The notes under the pieces are model-generated. The model saw only the letters and a list, made by a program, of their open reading frames with translations. It made no database searches and was not told the origin of the DNA. Position numbers and translations under genes: made by a program. 64,000 nucleotides of DNA from Stutzerimonas nosocomialis. Lineage in GTDB: Bacteria > Pseudomonadota > Gammaproteobacteria > Pseudomonadales > Pseudomonadaceae. The DNA lies in contig NZ_QLAE01000004.1 of the NCBI RefSeq assembly GCF_005876855.1, forward strand, positions 1 through 64,000, in the 5' to 3' direction. Shown one piece after another: positions 26,316-36,092 of the stretch. Each line of letters starts with the position of its first letter. Position 1 is the stretch's first letter.

Positions 26316-27548
26316 ATGTCCCCTGCCCCTTTTCGCGTCGCCATCGTCGGCGGCGGCCCCGCCGGGCTGATGGCCGCCGAGGTGCTGAGCCAGGCCGGCG
26401 CGGCGGTCGACCTTTACGACGCCATGCCCTCGGTGGGCCGCAAGTTCCTGCTGGCCGGCGTCGGCGGCATGAACATCACCCATTCCGAAGCCTTCGAGCC
26501 CTTCGTCGCGCGCTACCGCGAGCGCGCCACCGAGCTGCGCCCGCTGCTCCAGGCATTCGACCCCGAGGCGCTGCGCGAGTGGATTCACGGGCTCGGCATC
26601 GACACCTTCGTCGGCACATCCGGGCGCGTGTTCCCCACCGACATGAAGGCCGCGCCGCTGCTGCGTGCCTGGCTCAAGCGACTGCGCGAAGCGGGCATCC
26701 AGCTGCACACCCGGCACCGCTGGCTCGGTTGGACCGACACCGGCGCCCTGCGCCTGCAGACGCCCGCCGGCGAGATCGAACGCGCTGCCGACGCCACGTT
26801 GCTCGCCCTGGGCGGCGGCAGCTGGGCACGCCTGGGCTCGGACGGTGCCTGGGTGCCGTTGCTCGAAGCGTGCGGCATCGCCATCGCCGAACTGCAGCCG
26901 GCCAATTGCGGCTTCGAGGTCGACGCCTGGAGCGATCACCTGCGCGAGAAGTTCGCTGGCGCGCCGCTCAAGACCGTCTCGCTCGCCCTGCCCGGCCAAC
27001 CGCCCCGCCGCGGTGAGTTCGTCCTCACCGCCACCGGCATCGAGGGAAGCCTGGTCTATGCGCTGTCGGCCGGGATTCGCGATGCGATCAACCGCGACGG
27101 CCAGGCCATCGTCGAACTCGACCTCCTCCCCGACCGCTCCCAGGCACAGATAGCCGCCGCATTGGCCAAACCCCGCGGCTCGCAGTCGATGGCCAAGCAC
27201 CTGCACCGCCAGCTGCGCCTGGAGGGCGCCAAGGCCGCCCTGCTGCGCGAACTGACCGACGCGGCCTGCTTCGCCGACCCACAGGCCCTGGCCAGGGCGA
27301 TCAAGGCGCTGCCGATCCGCCTCGTTCGCCCACGCCCGCTGGACGAAGCCATCAGCAGCGCAGGCGGCGTACCCTTCGAAGCCCTGGACGCGAACCTGAT
27401 GCTGCGCCAGCTGCCCGGCGTGTTCTGCGCGGGCGAAATGCTCGACTGGGAAGCCCCCACCGGCGGCTACCTGCTCACCGCCTGCTTCGCCAGCGGACGG
27501 GCGTCGGCAGAGGGCATCCTGCGCTGGTTGAAGAGCTCGCGGGCCTGA
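26316..27548 (+). CDS. TIGR03862-type NAD(P)/FAD-dependent flavoprotein
   Basis: A 410-residue FAD-binding oxidoreductase of the BaiN/HI0933-like group. FAD-binding GGGPAGLMAAEVL lies at about residues 10-22, then VGRKFLLAGVGGMNITHSE, LALGGGSWARLGSDG, and a C-terminal FAD contact FCAGEMLDWEAPTGGYLL. The substrate is unknown. ATG 26316 is preferred to ATG 26286 because TACAAT just before 26286 resembles a promoter -10 element. Confidence 0.88.
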   Translation: MSPAPFRVAIVGGGPAGLMAAEVLSQAGAAVDLYDAMPSVGRKFLLAGVGGMNITHSEAFEPFVARYRERATELRPLLQAFDPEALREWIHGLGIDTFVGTSGRVFPTDMKAAPLLRAWLKRLREAGIQLHTRHRWLGWTDTGALRLQTPAGEIERAADATLLALGGGSWARLGSDGAWVPLLEACGIAIAELQPANCGFEVDAWSDHLREKFAGAPLKTVSLALPGQPPRRGEFVLTATGIEGSLVYALSAGIRDAINRDGQAIVELDLLPDRSQAQIAAALAKPRGSQSMAKHLHRQLRLEGAKAALLRELTDAACFADPQALARAIKALPIRLVRPRPLDEAISSAGGVPFEALDANLMLRQLPGVFCAGEMLDWEAPTGGYLLTACFASGRASAEGILRWLKSSRA

Positions 27549-27555
27549 AGGCCGC

Positions 27556-28767
27556 TCACACGCCTTTGGTGGAAGGCAGCAGGATCGTCATGATTCCCAG
27601 CAGCGGCAGGTAGGAACAGAGCCGGTACACGTACTCGATGCCATGGATGTCCGCCAGGTGGCCGAGCAGCGCGGCGCCGATGCCGCCGAAGCCGAACATC
27701 AGCCCGAAGAACACGCCCGCGATCATCCCGACGTTGCCCGGCACCAGCTCCTGGGCGAACACCACGATGGCGGAGAACGCCGAGGCGAGGATGAAGCCGA
27801 TGATCATCGCCAGCACGCCCGTCCAGAACAGATCGACATAGGGCAGCGCCAGCGTGAAGGGCGCAACCCCGAGGATGGAAAACCAGATCACCGTCTTGCG
27901 GCCGATCCGGTCGCCGACCGGGCCGCCGAAGAAGGTGCCCGCCGCGACGGCCCCGAGGAACAGGAAAAGATAAAGCTGCGAATTGGCCACCGACAGGCCG
28001 AACTTCTCGATCAGGTAGAAGGTGAAGTAACTGGTGAAGCTCGCCATGTAGAAGTACTTGGAGAACACCAAGAGCGCCAGCACACCCAGCGCGAAGCTCA
28101 CCCGCCGTCTGGACAGCCCGTGGGTCGCCTGCCCGCCCTGCTTGAGCTTGAACAGGTTGAGGTGGTTGCGATACCAGCGGCTCAGGCCGTAGAGCACCAG
28201 GATCGCGAACACCGCGAACAGCCCGAACCAGGCGACGCTGCCCTGGCCATAGGGCACCACGATGGCCGCTGCCAGCAGCGGGCCGAAGGCGCTGCCGGCG
28301 TTGCCGCCGACCTGGAAGGTCGACTGCGCCAGACCATAGCGCCCGCCCGAGGCGAGCCGCGCCACCCGCGAGGTTTCCGGGTGGAAGGTCGACGAGCCGA
28401 TCCCGACCAGCGCCGAGGCCAGGAGAATCGCCGGGAAGCTTCCGACGAACGCCAGCATCAGGATGCCCACCAGCGTGCAGACCATGCCGGCCGGCAGCAG
28501 CCAGGGCTTGGGATGGCGGTCGGTGTGGTAGCCCACCCAGGGCTGCAGCAACGATGCGGTGAGCTGGAACGTCAGGGTGATCAGCCCCACCTGGGTGAAG
28601 GTCAGGCCGTAGTTGGCCTTGAGCATCGGATAGATGGCCGGGAGCACGGCCTGGATCAGGTCATTGATCAGATGCGCCAGCGCGCAGGCGCCGATCACGC
28701 GCATGACCAAGGGGCTGGCTTGGCTGGCGACCGAAGCGGTCGTCGAGGGGGTCGCAACGCTGGTCAT
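27556..28767 (-). CDS. fsr: MFS exporter, fosmidomycin-resistance (Fsr) family
   Basis: Inner-membrane major facilitator of 403 residues, about 12 helices. It has features of the fosmidomycin-resistance group: FHPETSRVARLASGGRYGLAQS in the fifth-helix region and VGDRIGRKTV as loop 8-9 motif A. It is probably a proton-driven drug or metabolite exporter; substrate not proven. The ATG at 28767 is chosen over an in-frame Met 27 codons earlier. A divergent AraC regulator gene starts 183 bp away. Confidence 0.88.
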   Translation of the reverse strand: MTSVATPSTTASVASQASPLVMRVIGACALAHLINDLIQAVLPAIYPMLKANYGLTFTQVGLITLTFQLTASLLQPWVGYHTDRHPKPWLLPAGMVCTLVGILMLAFVGSFPAILLASALVGIGSSTFHPETSRVARLASGGRYGLAQSTFQVGGNAGSAFGPLLAAAIVVPYGQGSVAWFGLFAVFAILVLYGLSRWYRNHLNLFKLKQGGQATHGLSRRRVSFALGVLALLVFSKYFYMASFTSYFTFYLIEKFGLSVANSQLYLFLFLGAVAAGTFFGGPVGDRIGRKTVIWFSILGVAPFTLALPYVDLFWTGVLAMIIGFILASAFSAIVVFAQELVPGNVGMIAGVFFGLMFGFGGIGAALLGHLADIHGIEYVYRLCSYLPLLGIMTILLPSTKGV

Positions 28768-28949
28768 GCAGGTCGTCCAGGGCAGAAAAAAGAGGGAAGC
28801 GCGAGTACCGACAAGACCTCGCGATATTGGAAAGCTCATGGCTGCCATTCCCTTCCAGGGGCGCCAACCGGGCTCCGGCGCTATCCTAGATACCCATGAA
28901 ATTGCCTGTCTTGCTCGATATGGGCGAACACTCTCGCGAAAAGGGAATC

Positions 28950-29723
28950 ATGCTCAGGCCGTTGGATGAATTGCTGGCTGAAGTGGACGAAGTGCCTTGG
29001 GCCGTCATCAGCAGCGCCACCGATTACCCGGAAGGCTGGCTCATCGAGCCCCATTGCCACGCAAAGCATCAACTGATCTACGCCATCGAAGGCGTGATGG
29101 TGGTGCACTCCGCCTCGAGCCAGTGGACCGTCCCACCCAGCCGGGGGATATGGATGCCCAGCGGCCACGTGCACTCGATTCGCTGCGTAGGCTCGGTGAA
29201 GATGCGCAGCGTTTTCGTGCGCGCAGACGAATCTCCCGAACTGCCGAACGAGATCAGAGCCGTGAGCATCTCTGCGTTGCTGAGCGAGCTGATCAAGGCC
29301 TCTGTCTCGATAAAGGCGTCCTACGAGCCGAACTCGCGCGAGGCCAGGATCATGCGTTTGATCCTGGACGAACTCACCCTCCTGCCGACCTTGCCCCTGC
29401 GCCTGCCTCAGCCGGTCGACCAACGAATCAGAACGATCTGTTCGGCCCTGCAATCGGATCCGGGTGATCGTTCGTCGCTCTCGGACTGGAGCGACCGGCT
29501 GAACCTCGACGAGAAGACGATTCAGCGGCTCTTTCACAAGGAAACGGGCATGACGTTCGGTCGTTGGCGGCAGCAGGCCCGATTGCTGCTGGCCTTGGAG
29601 CGTATTGCAGTCGGCGAGAAGATCATCGACGTCGCGGGTGCGCTGGGGTACGACAGCCCAAGCGCGTTCACGACCATGTTCAAGAAACAGTTCGGGAAGA
29701 CACCGAGCCACTTCTTCAAGTGA
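28950..29723 (+). CDS. AraC-family regulator divergent from the MFS exporter
   Basis: A 257-residue regulator with an N-terminal cupin sensor (HCHAKHQLIYAIEGVMVV, VPPSRGIWMPSGHVHSI) and a C-terminal double helix-turn-helix (about 170-255, ending DVAGALGYDSPSAFTTMFKKQFGKTPSHFF). The architecture fits NimR/RipA-like regulators that control a divergent exporter, so it likely controls the adjacent fsr gene. The ATG at 28950 has AAAGGGAA upstream; an ATG at 28896 in the same frame has no ribosome site. Confidence 0.87.
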   Translation: MLRPLDELLAEVDEVPWAVISSATDYPEGWLIEPHCHAKHQLIYAIEGVMVVHSASSQWTVPPSRGIWMPSGHVHSIRCVGSVKMRSVFVRADESPELPNEIRAVSISALLSELIKASVSIKASYEPNSREARIMRLILDELTLLPTLPLRLPQPVDQRIRTICSALQSDPGDRSSLSDWSDRLNLDEKTIQRLFHKETGMTFGRWRQQARLLLALERIAVGEKIIDVAGALGYDSPSAFTTMFKKQFGKTPSHFFK

Positions 29724-29752
29724 CGCTCAGAACGGCTTGGGGCGCTATCGGC

Positions 29753-30448
29753 TCACGTGGCCACGGAACTCGCCGGCCCTGCGCGCAAGCGCTGCGCCTG
29801 GATGTAGGCATCCCGGGATGGCAGGAGGTGGGCGCGGCAGAGCTCGACGAGGGTTTCCACGTCGCCGCCCCTGAGGGTTTCGATCAGTTGCCAGTGCTCC
29901 TGCCGCGAGCGTTCGAGCTGGGCCGGCATGGCAATGGTCGATGAGCGTATCGAGTGGGCCCGCTGGGCATGGTTGCTGATCGCCTCGACCAGCACGGGGT
30001 TGTCGGCCAGGCCGAACAGCTCGCGGTGAAAGCGCACGTTCAGGCGAAACACCCGCCGCAGATCGCCCTGCGCCACGGCTTCGTCGTGGGCGTACTGGAT
30101 CGCCAACAGCGCCTGTAGCCGCTCCTCGGCCACCGGGAGCGGGATCTGCCGGACGCAATGGGTCTCGAGCAGTTCGCGTACCTCGTACAGGTGCTCGACC
30201 TCCTCGACCGTGTACGCCTTGACCAGCGCGCCGATGTTGCGCTTTCGCTCGACCAGGCCCATCTGCTCGAGTTCGGCGAGGACGTTGCGCACCACGTGGC
30301 GCTTCAGGCCAAAGCGCGCCATGAGGTCGTCTTCGACCAGCCGCTCGCGCGGATGCAGCATGCCGAGCACGATCTCTTCTTCCAGGGTCTCGATCACCGA
30401 CGCAGGGCTATGGGACCCCTGCACCGGCTCTCTCTGCGATTCGTTCAA
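29753..30448 (-). CDS. GntR-family (FadR/VanR-like) transcriptional regulator
   Basis: A winged-helix regulator of about 231 residues with an N-terminal GntR DNA-binding domain (VIETLEEEIVLGMLHPRERLVEDDLMARFG...VRNVLAELEQMGLVERK) and a C-terminal FCD ligand domain (YEVRELLETHCVRQ, VRFHRELFGLADNPVLVEAI, with metal-site-like histidines). The start is uncertain: TTG at 30448 with GGAG upstream is used; GTG at 30424 is also possible. It is divergent from the dehydratase/permease pair at 30605 and probably represses it in response to a sugar acid. Confidence 0.85.
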   Translation of the reverse strand: MNESQREPVQGSHSPASVIETLEEEIVLGMLHPRERLVEDDLMARFGLKRHVVRNVLAELEQMGLVERKRNIGALVKAYTVEEVEHLYEVRELLETHCVRQIPLPVAEERLQALLAIQYAHDEAVAQGDLRRVFRLNVRFHRELFGLADNPVLVEAISNHAQRAHSIRSSTIAMPAQLERSRQEHWQLIETLRGGDVETLVELCRAHLLPSRDAYIQAQRLRAGPASSVAT

Positions 30449-30604
30449 GTCGTTCCAAGCTCCAGCCCAGCGAACCTGCAGGACTATAAAGAGGTTTTCC
30501 GGCCGCCTCAAACCAGCCCAAAGGCCGGGTTGCCAGCGCCGTCATCTCATGGCTAAATGCATCCACAAGATTATTGATAATAATATCGACAAAAGGTGGA
30601 TCTG

Positions 30605-32359
30605 ATGACGGACAAGAAAACGGACGACGCCGTGGTCGTGCCCACAGGCCTGCGCAAGGGCCTGACCAACTATGGCGACACCGGCTTCTCGCTCTTCCTA
30701 CGCAAGGCGTTCATCAAGGGCGCCGGCTACACCGATGACGCGCTGGACCGCACCATCGTCGGCATCATCAATACCGGCAGCGGCTACAACCCCTGCCATG
30801 GTAACGCCCCGCAGCTGATCGAGGCGGTCAAGCGTGGCGTCATGCTCGCCGGCGGCCTTGCCATAGACTTCCCCACCATCTCCATCGGCGAAAGTTTCTC
30901 CACGCCGACCAGCATGTACCTGCGCAACCTGATGTCGATGGACACCGAGGAGATGATCCGCGCGCAGCCCATGGACGCCGTGGTGCTCATCGGCGGATGC
31001 GACAAGACCGTGCCGGCCCAGCTGATGGGCGCCGCCTCGGCGAACATCCCGACCGTGCAATTGATCACCGGCTCCATGCTCACCGGCGGCCATCGTGGCG
31101 TACGCGTCGGCGCCTGCACCGACTGCCGTCGCTATTGGGGCCAGTACCGCGGCCAGGAAATCGACGAGGCGGAAATCGTCGAGGTCAACTCCAAGCTGGT
31201 CGCCAGCGTCGGCACCTGCTCGGTGATGGGCACCGCCAGCACCATGGCCTGCATCGGCGAGGCGCTGGGCATCGTCATGCCCGGCGGCGCGACGCCGCCG
31301 GCCGTCACCTCCGACCGCATGCGCATCGCCGAACTCACCGGCAAGCAGGCCGTCGAGATGGCGCGCACCGGGCTCACCCCGGACAAGATCCTCACCCCCA
31401 AGGCCTTCGAGAATGCCCTGCGCGTGCTGCTCGCCATCGGCGGTTCCACCAACGGCATCGTGCACCTGACCGCCATCGCCGGGCGCATGGGCTACGACAT
31501 CGACCTGGAAGCCTTCGACCGCATGAGCCGCGAAACGCCGGTGCTGGTCGACCTCAAGCCGTCCGGCCAGCACTACATGGAAGACCTGCACCGCGCCGGT
31601 GGCCTGCAGACGGTGCTGCGCGAACTGCGCCCGCTGCTGCACCTCGACGCGCTCACCGTCACCGGCCGCACCCTCGGCGAAGAGCTCGATGACGTGCCGG
31701 CCTTCACCCAGGACGTGGTGCGCAGCGTGAAGGACCCGATCTACCCGTACGGCGGCATCGCCTTCCTGCGCGGCAGCCTCGCCCCCGAGGGCGCGATCAT
31801 CAAGCAGTCGGCGGCCGATGCCACGCTCATGGAACACGAAGGTCGCGCCGTCGTCTTCGAGAACTCCGAAGACCTGGCCCGCCGCCTGGACGACCCGGAC
31901 CTGGACGTGAACGCCGACGACATCCTGGTGCTCAAGAACATCGGCCCCATCGGCGCCCCCGGGATGCCGGAAGCCGGTTACCTGCCGATCCCGAAGAAGC
32001 TCGCCCGTGCCGGCGTGAAGGACATGGTGCGGATCTCCGACGGCCGCATGAGTGGTACCGCCGCCGGCACCATCGTCCTGCACGTGACGCCCGAAGCCGC
32101 CCTGGGCGGTCCGCTGGCGCTGGTGCAGAGCGGCGACCGCATCCGCCTGAGCGTGTCGGAGCGCAGCATCGACCTGCTGGTGGCCGAGGACGAACTGGAG
32201 CGCCGCCGCGCCGCCCTGGTGCTGCCGACTCCGAAGAACGCCGAGCGCGGCTACCGCAAGCTGTTCTTCGAGCAGATCACCCAGGCGGACAAGGGCTGCG
32301 ATTTCGACTTCCTGCGCCCGCCGACCATGCAGGGACGGATCCCCACCCGCAACGACTGA
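30605..32359 (+). CDS. IlvD/Edd-family sugar-acid (dihydroxy-acid) dehydratase
   Basis: A 584-residue Fe-S dehydratase that removes water from a sugar acid to a 2-keto-3-deoxy acid, or acts on a dihydroxy acid. Cluster cysteines are in NPCHGN (Cys64), GGCDKT (Cys132) and GTCSVMGT (Cys205), and the end has GRMSGTAAGTIVLHVTPEAALGGPL. AAAGGTGGA precedes the ATG at 30605. The GntR regulator and the GntP permease on either side point to catabolism of an aldonate such as gluconate, xylonate or galactonate rather than branched-chain amino acid synthesis. Confidence 0.9.
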   Translation: MTDKKTDDAVVVPTGLRKGLTNYGDTGFSLFLRKAFIKGAGYTDDALDRTIVGIINTGSGYNPCHGNAPQLIEAVKRGVMLAGGLAIDFPTISIGESFSTPTSMYLRNLMSMDTEEMIRAQPMDAVVLIGGCDKTVPAQLMGAASANIPTVQLITGSMLTGGHRGVRVGACTDCRRYWGQYRGQEIDEAEIVEVNSKLVASVGTCSVMGTASTMACIGEALGIVMPGGATPPAVTSDRMRIAELTGKQAVEMARTGLTPDKILTPKAFENALRVLLAIGGSTNGIVHLTAIAGRMGYDIDLEAFDRMSRETPVLVDLKPSGQHYMEDLHRAGGLQTVLRELRPLLHLDALTVTGRTLGEELDDVPAFTQDVVRSVKDPIYPYGGIAFLRGSLAPEGAIIKQSAADATLMEHEGRAVVFENSEDLARRLDDPDLDVNADDILVLKNIGPIGAPGMPEAGYLPIPKKLARAGVKDMVRISDGRMSGTAAGTIVLHVTPEAALGGPLALVQSGDRIRLSVSERSIDLLVAEDELERRRAALVLPTPKNAERGYRKLFFEQITQADKGCDFDFLRPPTMQGRIPTRND

Positions 32360-32430
32360 CACCCACACCCTGATGTGCGCCGGGCAACCGGCGCATCTGC
32401 ACGCTCCCAACAATAACAATCGGAGTCCGC

Positions 32431-33783
32431 ATGGAAAGTAATGCCCTCATCTTGACGGTCACCGCGTCATCGATCGTCGCGCTCCTGTTCCTGATCGTGA
32501 AACTCAAGTTCCAACCCTTCCTCGCCCTGATCCTGGTCAGCCTGGGCGCGGGCCTGGCCATCGGCATGGCGCCGCAGGACCTGCTGGATTTCGTCGTCAA
32601 ATCCATGGGCGGAACCCTCGGTTTCGTCGCCCTGATCATCGGCCTCGGCTCGATGTTCGGCGAGATGCTGCGCGTCTCCGGCGGCTCCGAGCGGCTGGCG
32701 CTGACGCTGATCCACAAGTGCGGCGACCGCAGCGTGCCCTGGGCCCTGGGGCTGGTGGGCTTCCTGGTATCGATCGCGGTGTTCATCGACGTCGCCATCG
32801 TCATCCTGGTGCCGCTGATCTATGGCATCGCCCGGCGCACGGGCAAGTCGCTGCTCTATTACGGCATCCCGCTGTGCGCGGGCCTGAGCGTGACCCACAC
32901 CTTCCTGCCGCCCACCCCCGGCCCCATCGCGACCGCCAGCATCCTCGGCGCGGACCTGGGCTGGGTGATCATCTGGGGCGTGATCGCCGGGCTGCCGGCG
33001 ATGGCGGTCGGCGGGCCGCTGTTCGGCAAGTTCATCTCCAACCGCATCTTCGTGCCGGTGCCCGAGTACATGGTGCAGGGCGAAAGCAAGTTCGATGACC
33101 CGAGCAAGCTGCCGGCCTTCCGCGGCGTGGTCCTCACCCTGCTGCTGCCGCTGGTGCTGATCCTCGGCAATACCTCGGCGGAAATGCTGCTGGCCGAAGG
33201 CAACCTGCTGCGTGACGTGCTGATGTTCATCGGCAACCCCATCATCGCCCTGCTGCTGACCACGCTGCTGACCTTCTGGGTGTTCGGCCACAACCGCGGC
33301 TTCACCGCCGATCAGCTGCAGAAGATCGCCACCAAGGCGCTGGAGCCGGCGGGCATCATCATCCTGATCACCGGTGCCGGCGGCGTGTTCGGCAAGGTGC
33401 TGGTCGAGTCCGGGGTCGGCAAGATCCTCGCCGACGCGATGCAGGACATGAACATGCCGCTGGTCCTGTTCGGCTTCGCGACGGCCGCCATCATGCGCAT
33501 CTCCCAGGGCTCGGGCACGGTGGCGATGATCACCGGCGCGAGCCTGACCGCCCCGGTGGCCCAGCTGCTGGGCGCCAGCCCGCAGATGCTCGCCCTGTGC
33601 ACCATCGCGATCGCCTGCGGCGGCGCCGCCTTCTCCCACGTCAACGACTCGGGCTTCTGGATGGCCAACCGCTACTTCGGCATGAGCGTGTCCGATACGC
33701 TCAAGTCCTGGACGGTGATGAAGACCCTCGTGGGGCTGACGGGCCTGGCGATCTGCCTGGTGATCAGCCTGTTCATCCAGTGA
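32431..33783 (+). CDS. GntP-family gluconate/organic-acid permease
   Basis: Inner-membrane proton symporter of 450 residues with about 12 hydrophobic segments. GntP hallmarks include FLALILVSLGAGLAIGM, FGEMLRVSGG, the substrate-region loop THTFLPPTPGPIA, and AFSHVNDSGFWMANRYFG near the end. CGGAG precedes the ATG. It lies 71 bp after the dehydratase and is followed by a strong terminator, so it likely brings in the acid that the dehydratase uses. Confidence 0.93.
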   Translation: MESNALILTVTASSIVALLFLIVKLKFQPFLALILVSLGAGLAIGMAPQDLLDFVVKSMGGTLGFVALIIGLGSMFGEMLRVSGGSERLALTLIHKCGDRSVPWALGLVGFLVSIAVFIDVAIVILVPLIYGIARRTGKSLLYYGIPLCAGLSVTHTFLPPTPGPIATASILGADLGWVIIWGVIAGLPAMAVGGPLFGKFISNRIFVPVPEYMVQGESKFDDPSKLPAFRGVVLTLLLPLVLILGNTSAEMLLAEGNLLRDVLMFIGNPIIALLLTTLLTFWVFGHNRGFTADQLQKIATKALEPAGIIILITGAGGVFGKVLVESGVGKILADAMQDMNMPLVLFGFATAAIMRISQGSGTVAMITGASLTAPVAQLLGASPQMLALCTIAIACGGAAFSHVNDSGFWMANRYFGMSVSDTLKSWTVMKTLVGLTGLAICLVISLFIQ

Positions 33784-33802
33784 TGCACCGCTGACGCGAC
33801 AA

Positions 33803-33830
33803 AAAGAGGCGCCCTTGCGGCGCCTCTTTT
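33803..33830. terminator. Strong bidirectional terminator
   Basis: An 11-bp perfect stem AAAGAGGCGCC/GGCGCCTCTTT with a CTTGC loop and a T-tract on both strands. It ends gntP on the plus strand and the RidA gene on the minus strand. Confidence 0.85.
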
Positions 33831-33874
33831 CGTTTTCACGTGCCTGCGCTCGCGCCCATCGCGTCGAGCCCCGA

Positions 33875-34270
33875 TCACTCCGGCAGCTTGGCGATCACCT
33901 TGATCTCGAACTGGAAGCCGTAGAGCCAGGTCACGCCGACGGCGGTCACCGTCGGGTGCGGCGCCTCGCCCCAGAACTCGGACATCACCAGATTCCAGAC
34001 CCGTTCGAAGATCGCCTCGGGATCGACCATGAAGAGGGTCACATCGACCACGTCGTCGAAGGTACAACCCGCCGCTTTCAGCACTGCATTCAGGTTCTCG
34101 AACGCGAGACGAACCTGCGCCTCCAATTCCGGCTCGGGCGAGCCGTCCTCGCGGCTGCCTACCTGCCCGGACACGAACAGCAAACCGTTGGAGCGGACCG
34201 CCGGCGAATAGCGATGGCGCTCATACAGCGCGTGGCGCCCGGCTGGGAAAACGACGTCTCGTGTGGCCAT
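33875..34270 (-). CDS. RidA/YjgF-family protein
   Basis: A 131-residue RidA-type protein, a family that hydrolyses reactive enamine/imine intermediates. FVSGQVGSREDGSPEPELEAQVRLAFENL is the usual core and AAGCTFDDVVDVTLFMVD follows. The arginine of the canonical deaminase motif near the C-terminus (R in CxERA in true RidA) is not seen, so this is likely a Rid2-7-type relative without proven activity. It is divergent from the LysR gene at 34412. Confidence 0.86.
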   Translation of the reverse strand: MATRDVVFPAGRHALYERHRYSPAVRSNGLLFVSGQVGSREDGSPEPELEAQVRLAFENLNAVLKAAGCTFDDVVDVTLFMVDPEAIFERVWNLVMSEFWGEAPHPTVTAVGVTWLYGFQFEIKVIAKLPE

Positions 34271-34411
34271 GAGAATTACTCCGATGTAGGACCATGCCGG
34301 CCCGTGAGTTGACGATGGAAGGACTGTAGGCCCGCTGCGCCACTGGATAAACTCGCAAGCTCACCCAACACTGTTTGCAAACTCCAAACAATCATCCCGT
34401 CAGGAGTCTCG

Positions 34412-35338
34412 ATGGACCGTTTCGACGCGATGCAGGCCTTCGCCCGCGTGGTGGAAACCGGCGGCTTCACCAAGGCGGCCGAGACCCTGCACATGAGCAA
34501 GACCAGCGTCACCCAGCTGATCCAGCAGTTGGAAGCACGCCTGCGCGTCCGCCTGCTCAACCGCACCACGCGCAAGGTCAACGTGACCGCCGACGGCGCC
34601 GCCTACTACGAACGCGTGGTGCGCCTGCTGGCCGACATGGACGACGCCGAGACCAGCCTGTCCAGCGCCTCGACCGCGCCCAGGGGCCGGCTGCGGGTGG
34701 ACGTGCCCAGCCCGTTCGCGCGCATGATCCTGGTACCGGCGCTGCCGGCCTTCCACGCGCGCTATCCCGACATCCAGTTCGACATGGGCGTGAGCGACCG
34801 CCGGGTCGACCTGATCGGCGAGAACGTCGACTGCGTGGTACGCGGCGGGGAAATCACCGACCAGTCGCTGGTGGCCCGCCACGTCGGCGACCTGCGCCTG
34901 GGCGTCTACGCCGCGCCGAGCTACCTGGAGCGCGCCGGCAGGCCCCTGCATCCGGGGGAACTGGAAGACACCCACCACCGCATCGTCGGCTTTCTCTGGG
35001 CGCGCTCCGGCAAGGTCTTCCCCTACGCCATGCATGGCCAGGGCGAACGCGTCGAGGTGCTCGGCCGCTACGTGCTCGCCGTCGACGACGGCAACGCCTA
35101 CCTCGCCGCGGGCCTGGCCGGCCTCGGCATCCTCTGGCTACCGGACTACATGGCCCGCGAGCATCTGGCCCGGGGCGAGCTCGCGCCGCTGTTCGAAGAC
35201 TGGCAACTGGACCCGATGCCCATGTACGTGGCCTACCCGCCGAACCGGCACGTGAGCGCCAAGCTGCGGGTGTTCATCGACTGGATCGTCGAGCTGATGG
35301 GCGAGCACGGGCCCGTGCTCGATCGGCGGGGTTCGTGA
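34412..35338 (+). CDS. LysR-family transcriptional regulator
   Basis: A 308-residue LysR regulator with N-terminal winged helix (AFARVVETGGFTKAAETLHMSKTSVTQLIQQLE) and a C-terminal periplasmic-binding-like effector domain (RGRLRVDVPSPFARMILVPALPAF). Its divergent partner is the RidA-family gene, 141 bp away, the probable target. The effector is unknown. Confidence 0.9.
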   Translation: MDRFDAMQAFARVVETGGFTKAAETLHMSKTSVTQLIQQLEARLRVRLLNRTTRKVNVTADGAAYYERVVRLLADMDDAETSLSSASTAPRGRLRVDVPSPFARMILVPALPAFHARYPDIQFDMGVSDRRVDLIGENVDCVVRGGEITDQSLVARHVGDLRLGVYAAPSYLERAGRPLHPGELEDTHHRIVGFLWARSGKVFPYAMHGQGERVEVLGRYVLAVDDGNAYLAAGLAGLGILWLPDYMAREHLARGELAPLFEDWQLDPMPMYVAYPPNRHVSAKLRVFIDWIVELMGEHGPVLDRRGS

Positions 35339-35546
35339 GCGGGGCGGATGCGGCAGGGCCTGACGCTGCGAATCGCTTCGGCTGGTGACCAGCGGCCCGG
35401 CGGCAAACGGGCCAGGAGCGGACGGATTTTTGAAGGATCGGCCAACTCTACTCAAGCCATCTATAGGAAGTGCGATTTCCAGCATGCTAGGTGTCGTGGC
35501 GCGATGCGGAGTGCTTTACGGGCGTTCCCGCAATCGCAGAGCACTC

Positions 35547-35963
35547 TCAGCGCGCGAACACCTCTTTGCTCATGAGTATGTCTAATCGATAGACATGAGC
35601 CGGATAGGCGAGTATCGAATTCATTCGCGTGATGTCTCTGAATATTTTTCCACCTCCACCTTCCACATGGGCCTGCCTTCCTGCCAGATTCGGGAACGCT
35701 TCGAATACGCCGAAAGTCGTCTGCGAGTACCGCACGCCATACCAAGGTCCGGTTGCCGGCTCCTGTTCAACACAGGCGAGAATGTCCCTTAGCATCTGCA
35801 CGACCTGATCCTCGCTGCCAGGGATTGCCTCAATGTGAATGTAGAAGGCTTTGCGACCCTCATCGCCCTGTTCGCCATTAACCTGGACGCCGTGATGGGG
35901 CAGTACTGGTGTGGACGGAGCCGGGAATAGAACAGGGCCTGGTAGGGTTGTGTTGTCAGTCAT
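35547..35963 (-). CDS. Antibiotic-biosynthesis-monooxygenase (ABM)-domain protein
   Basis: A 138-residue protein with a ferredoxin-like ABM fold in the C-terminal two thirds (FYIHIEAIPGSEDQVVQMLRDILACVEQEPATGPWYGVRYSQTTFGVFEAFPN). Related proteins are quinol monooxygenases or heme-degrading-like enzymes without cofactors. An ideal AGGAGG lies five bases before the ATG at 35963. It is divergent from the AraC gene at 36093, its probable regulator. Confidence 0.8.
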   Translation of the reverse strand: MTDNTTLPGPVLFPAPSTPVLPHHGVQVNGEQGDEGRKAFYIHIEAIPGSEDQVVQMLRDILACVEQEPATGPWYGVRYSQTTFGVFEAFPNLAGRQAHVEGGGGKIFRDITRMNSILAYPAHVYRLDILMSKEVFAR

Positions 35964-36092
35964 GATCACCTCCTGTCGAGAGGCTTCAAATATAGAATCG
36001 GCATGGCTGGGCGGAGCGCTGGATTCATCCGTTTTCTAGCCTGATCATCCAGAATCAACTCACGTCGCTCAGTCCGTATGGCAGGATCAGGT

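Noticed and set aside
30698-32419. Very long open frame on the minus strand opposite the dehydratase gene
   Set aside because: It mirrors the codon bias of the IlvD/Edd gene on the other strand, encodes a low-complexity Gly/His/Val-rich product and has no ribosome site or family features.
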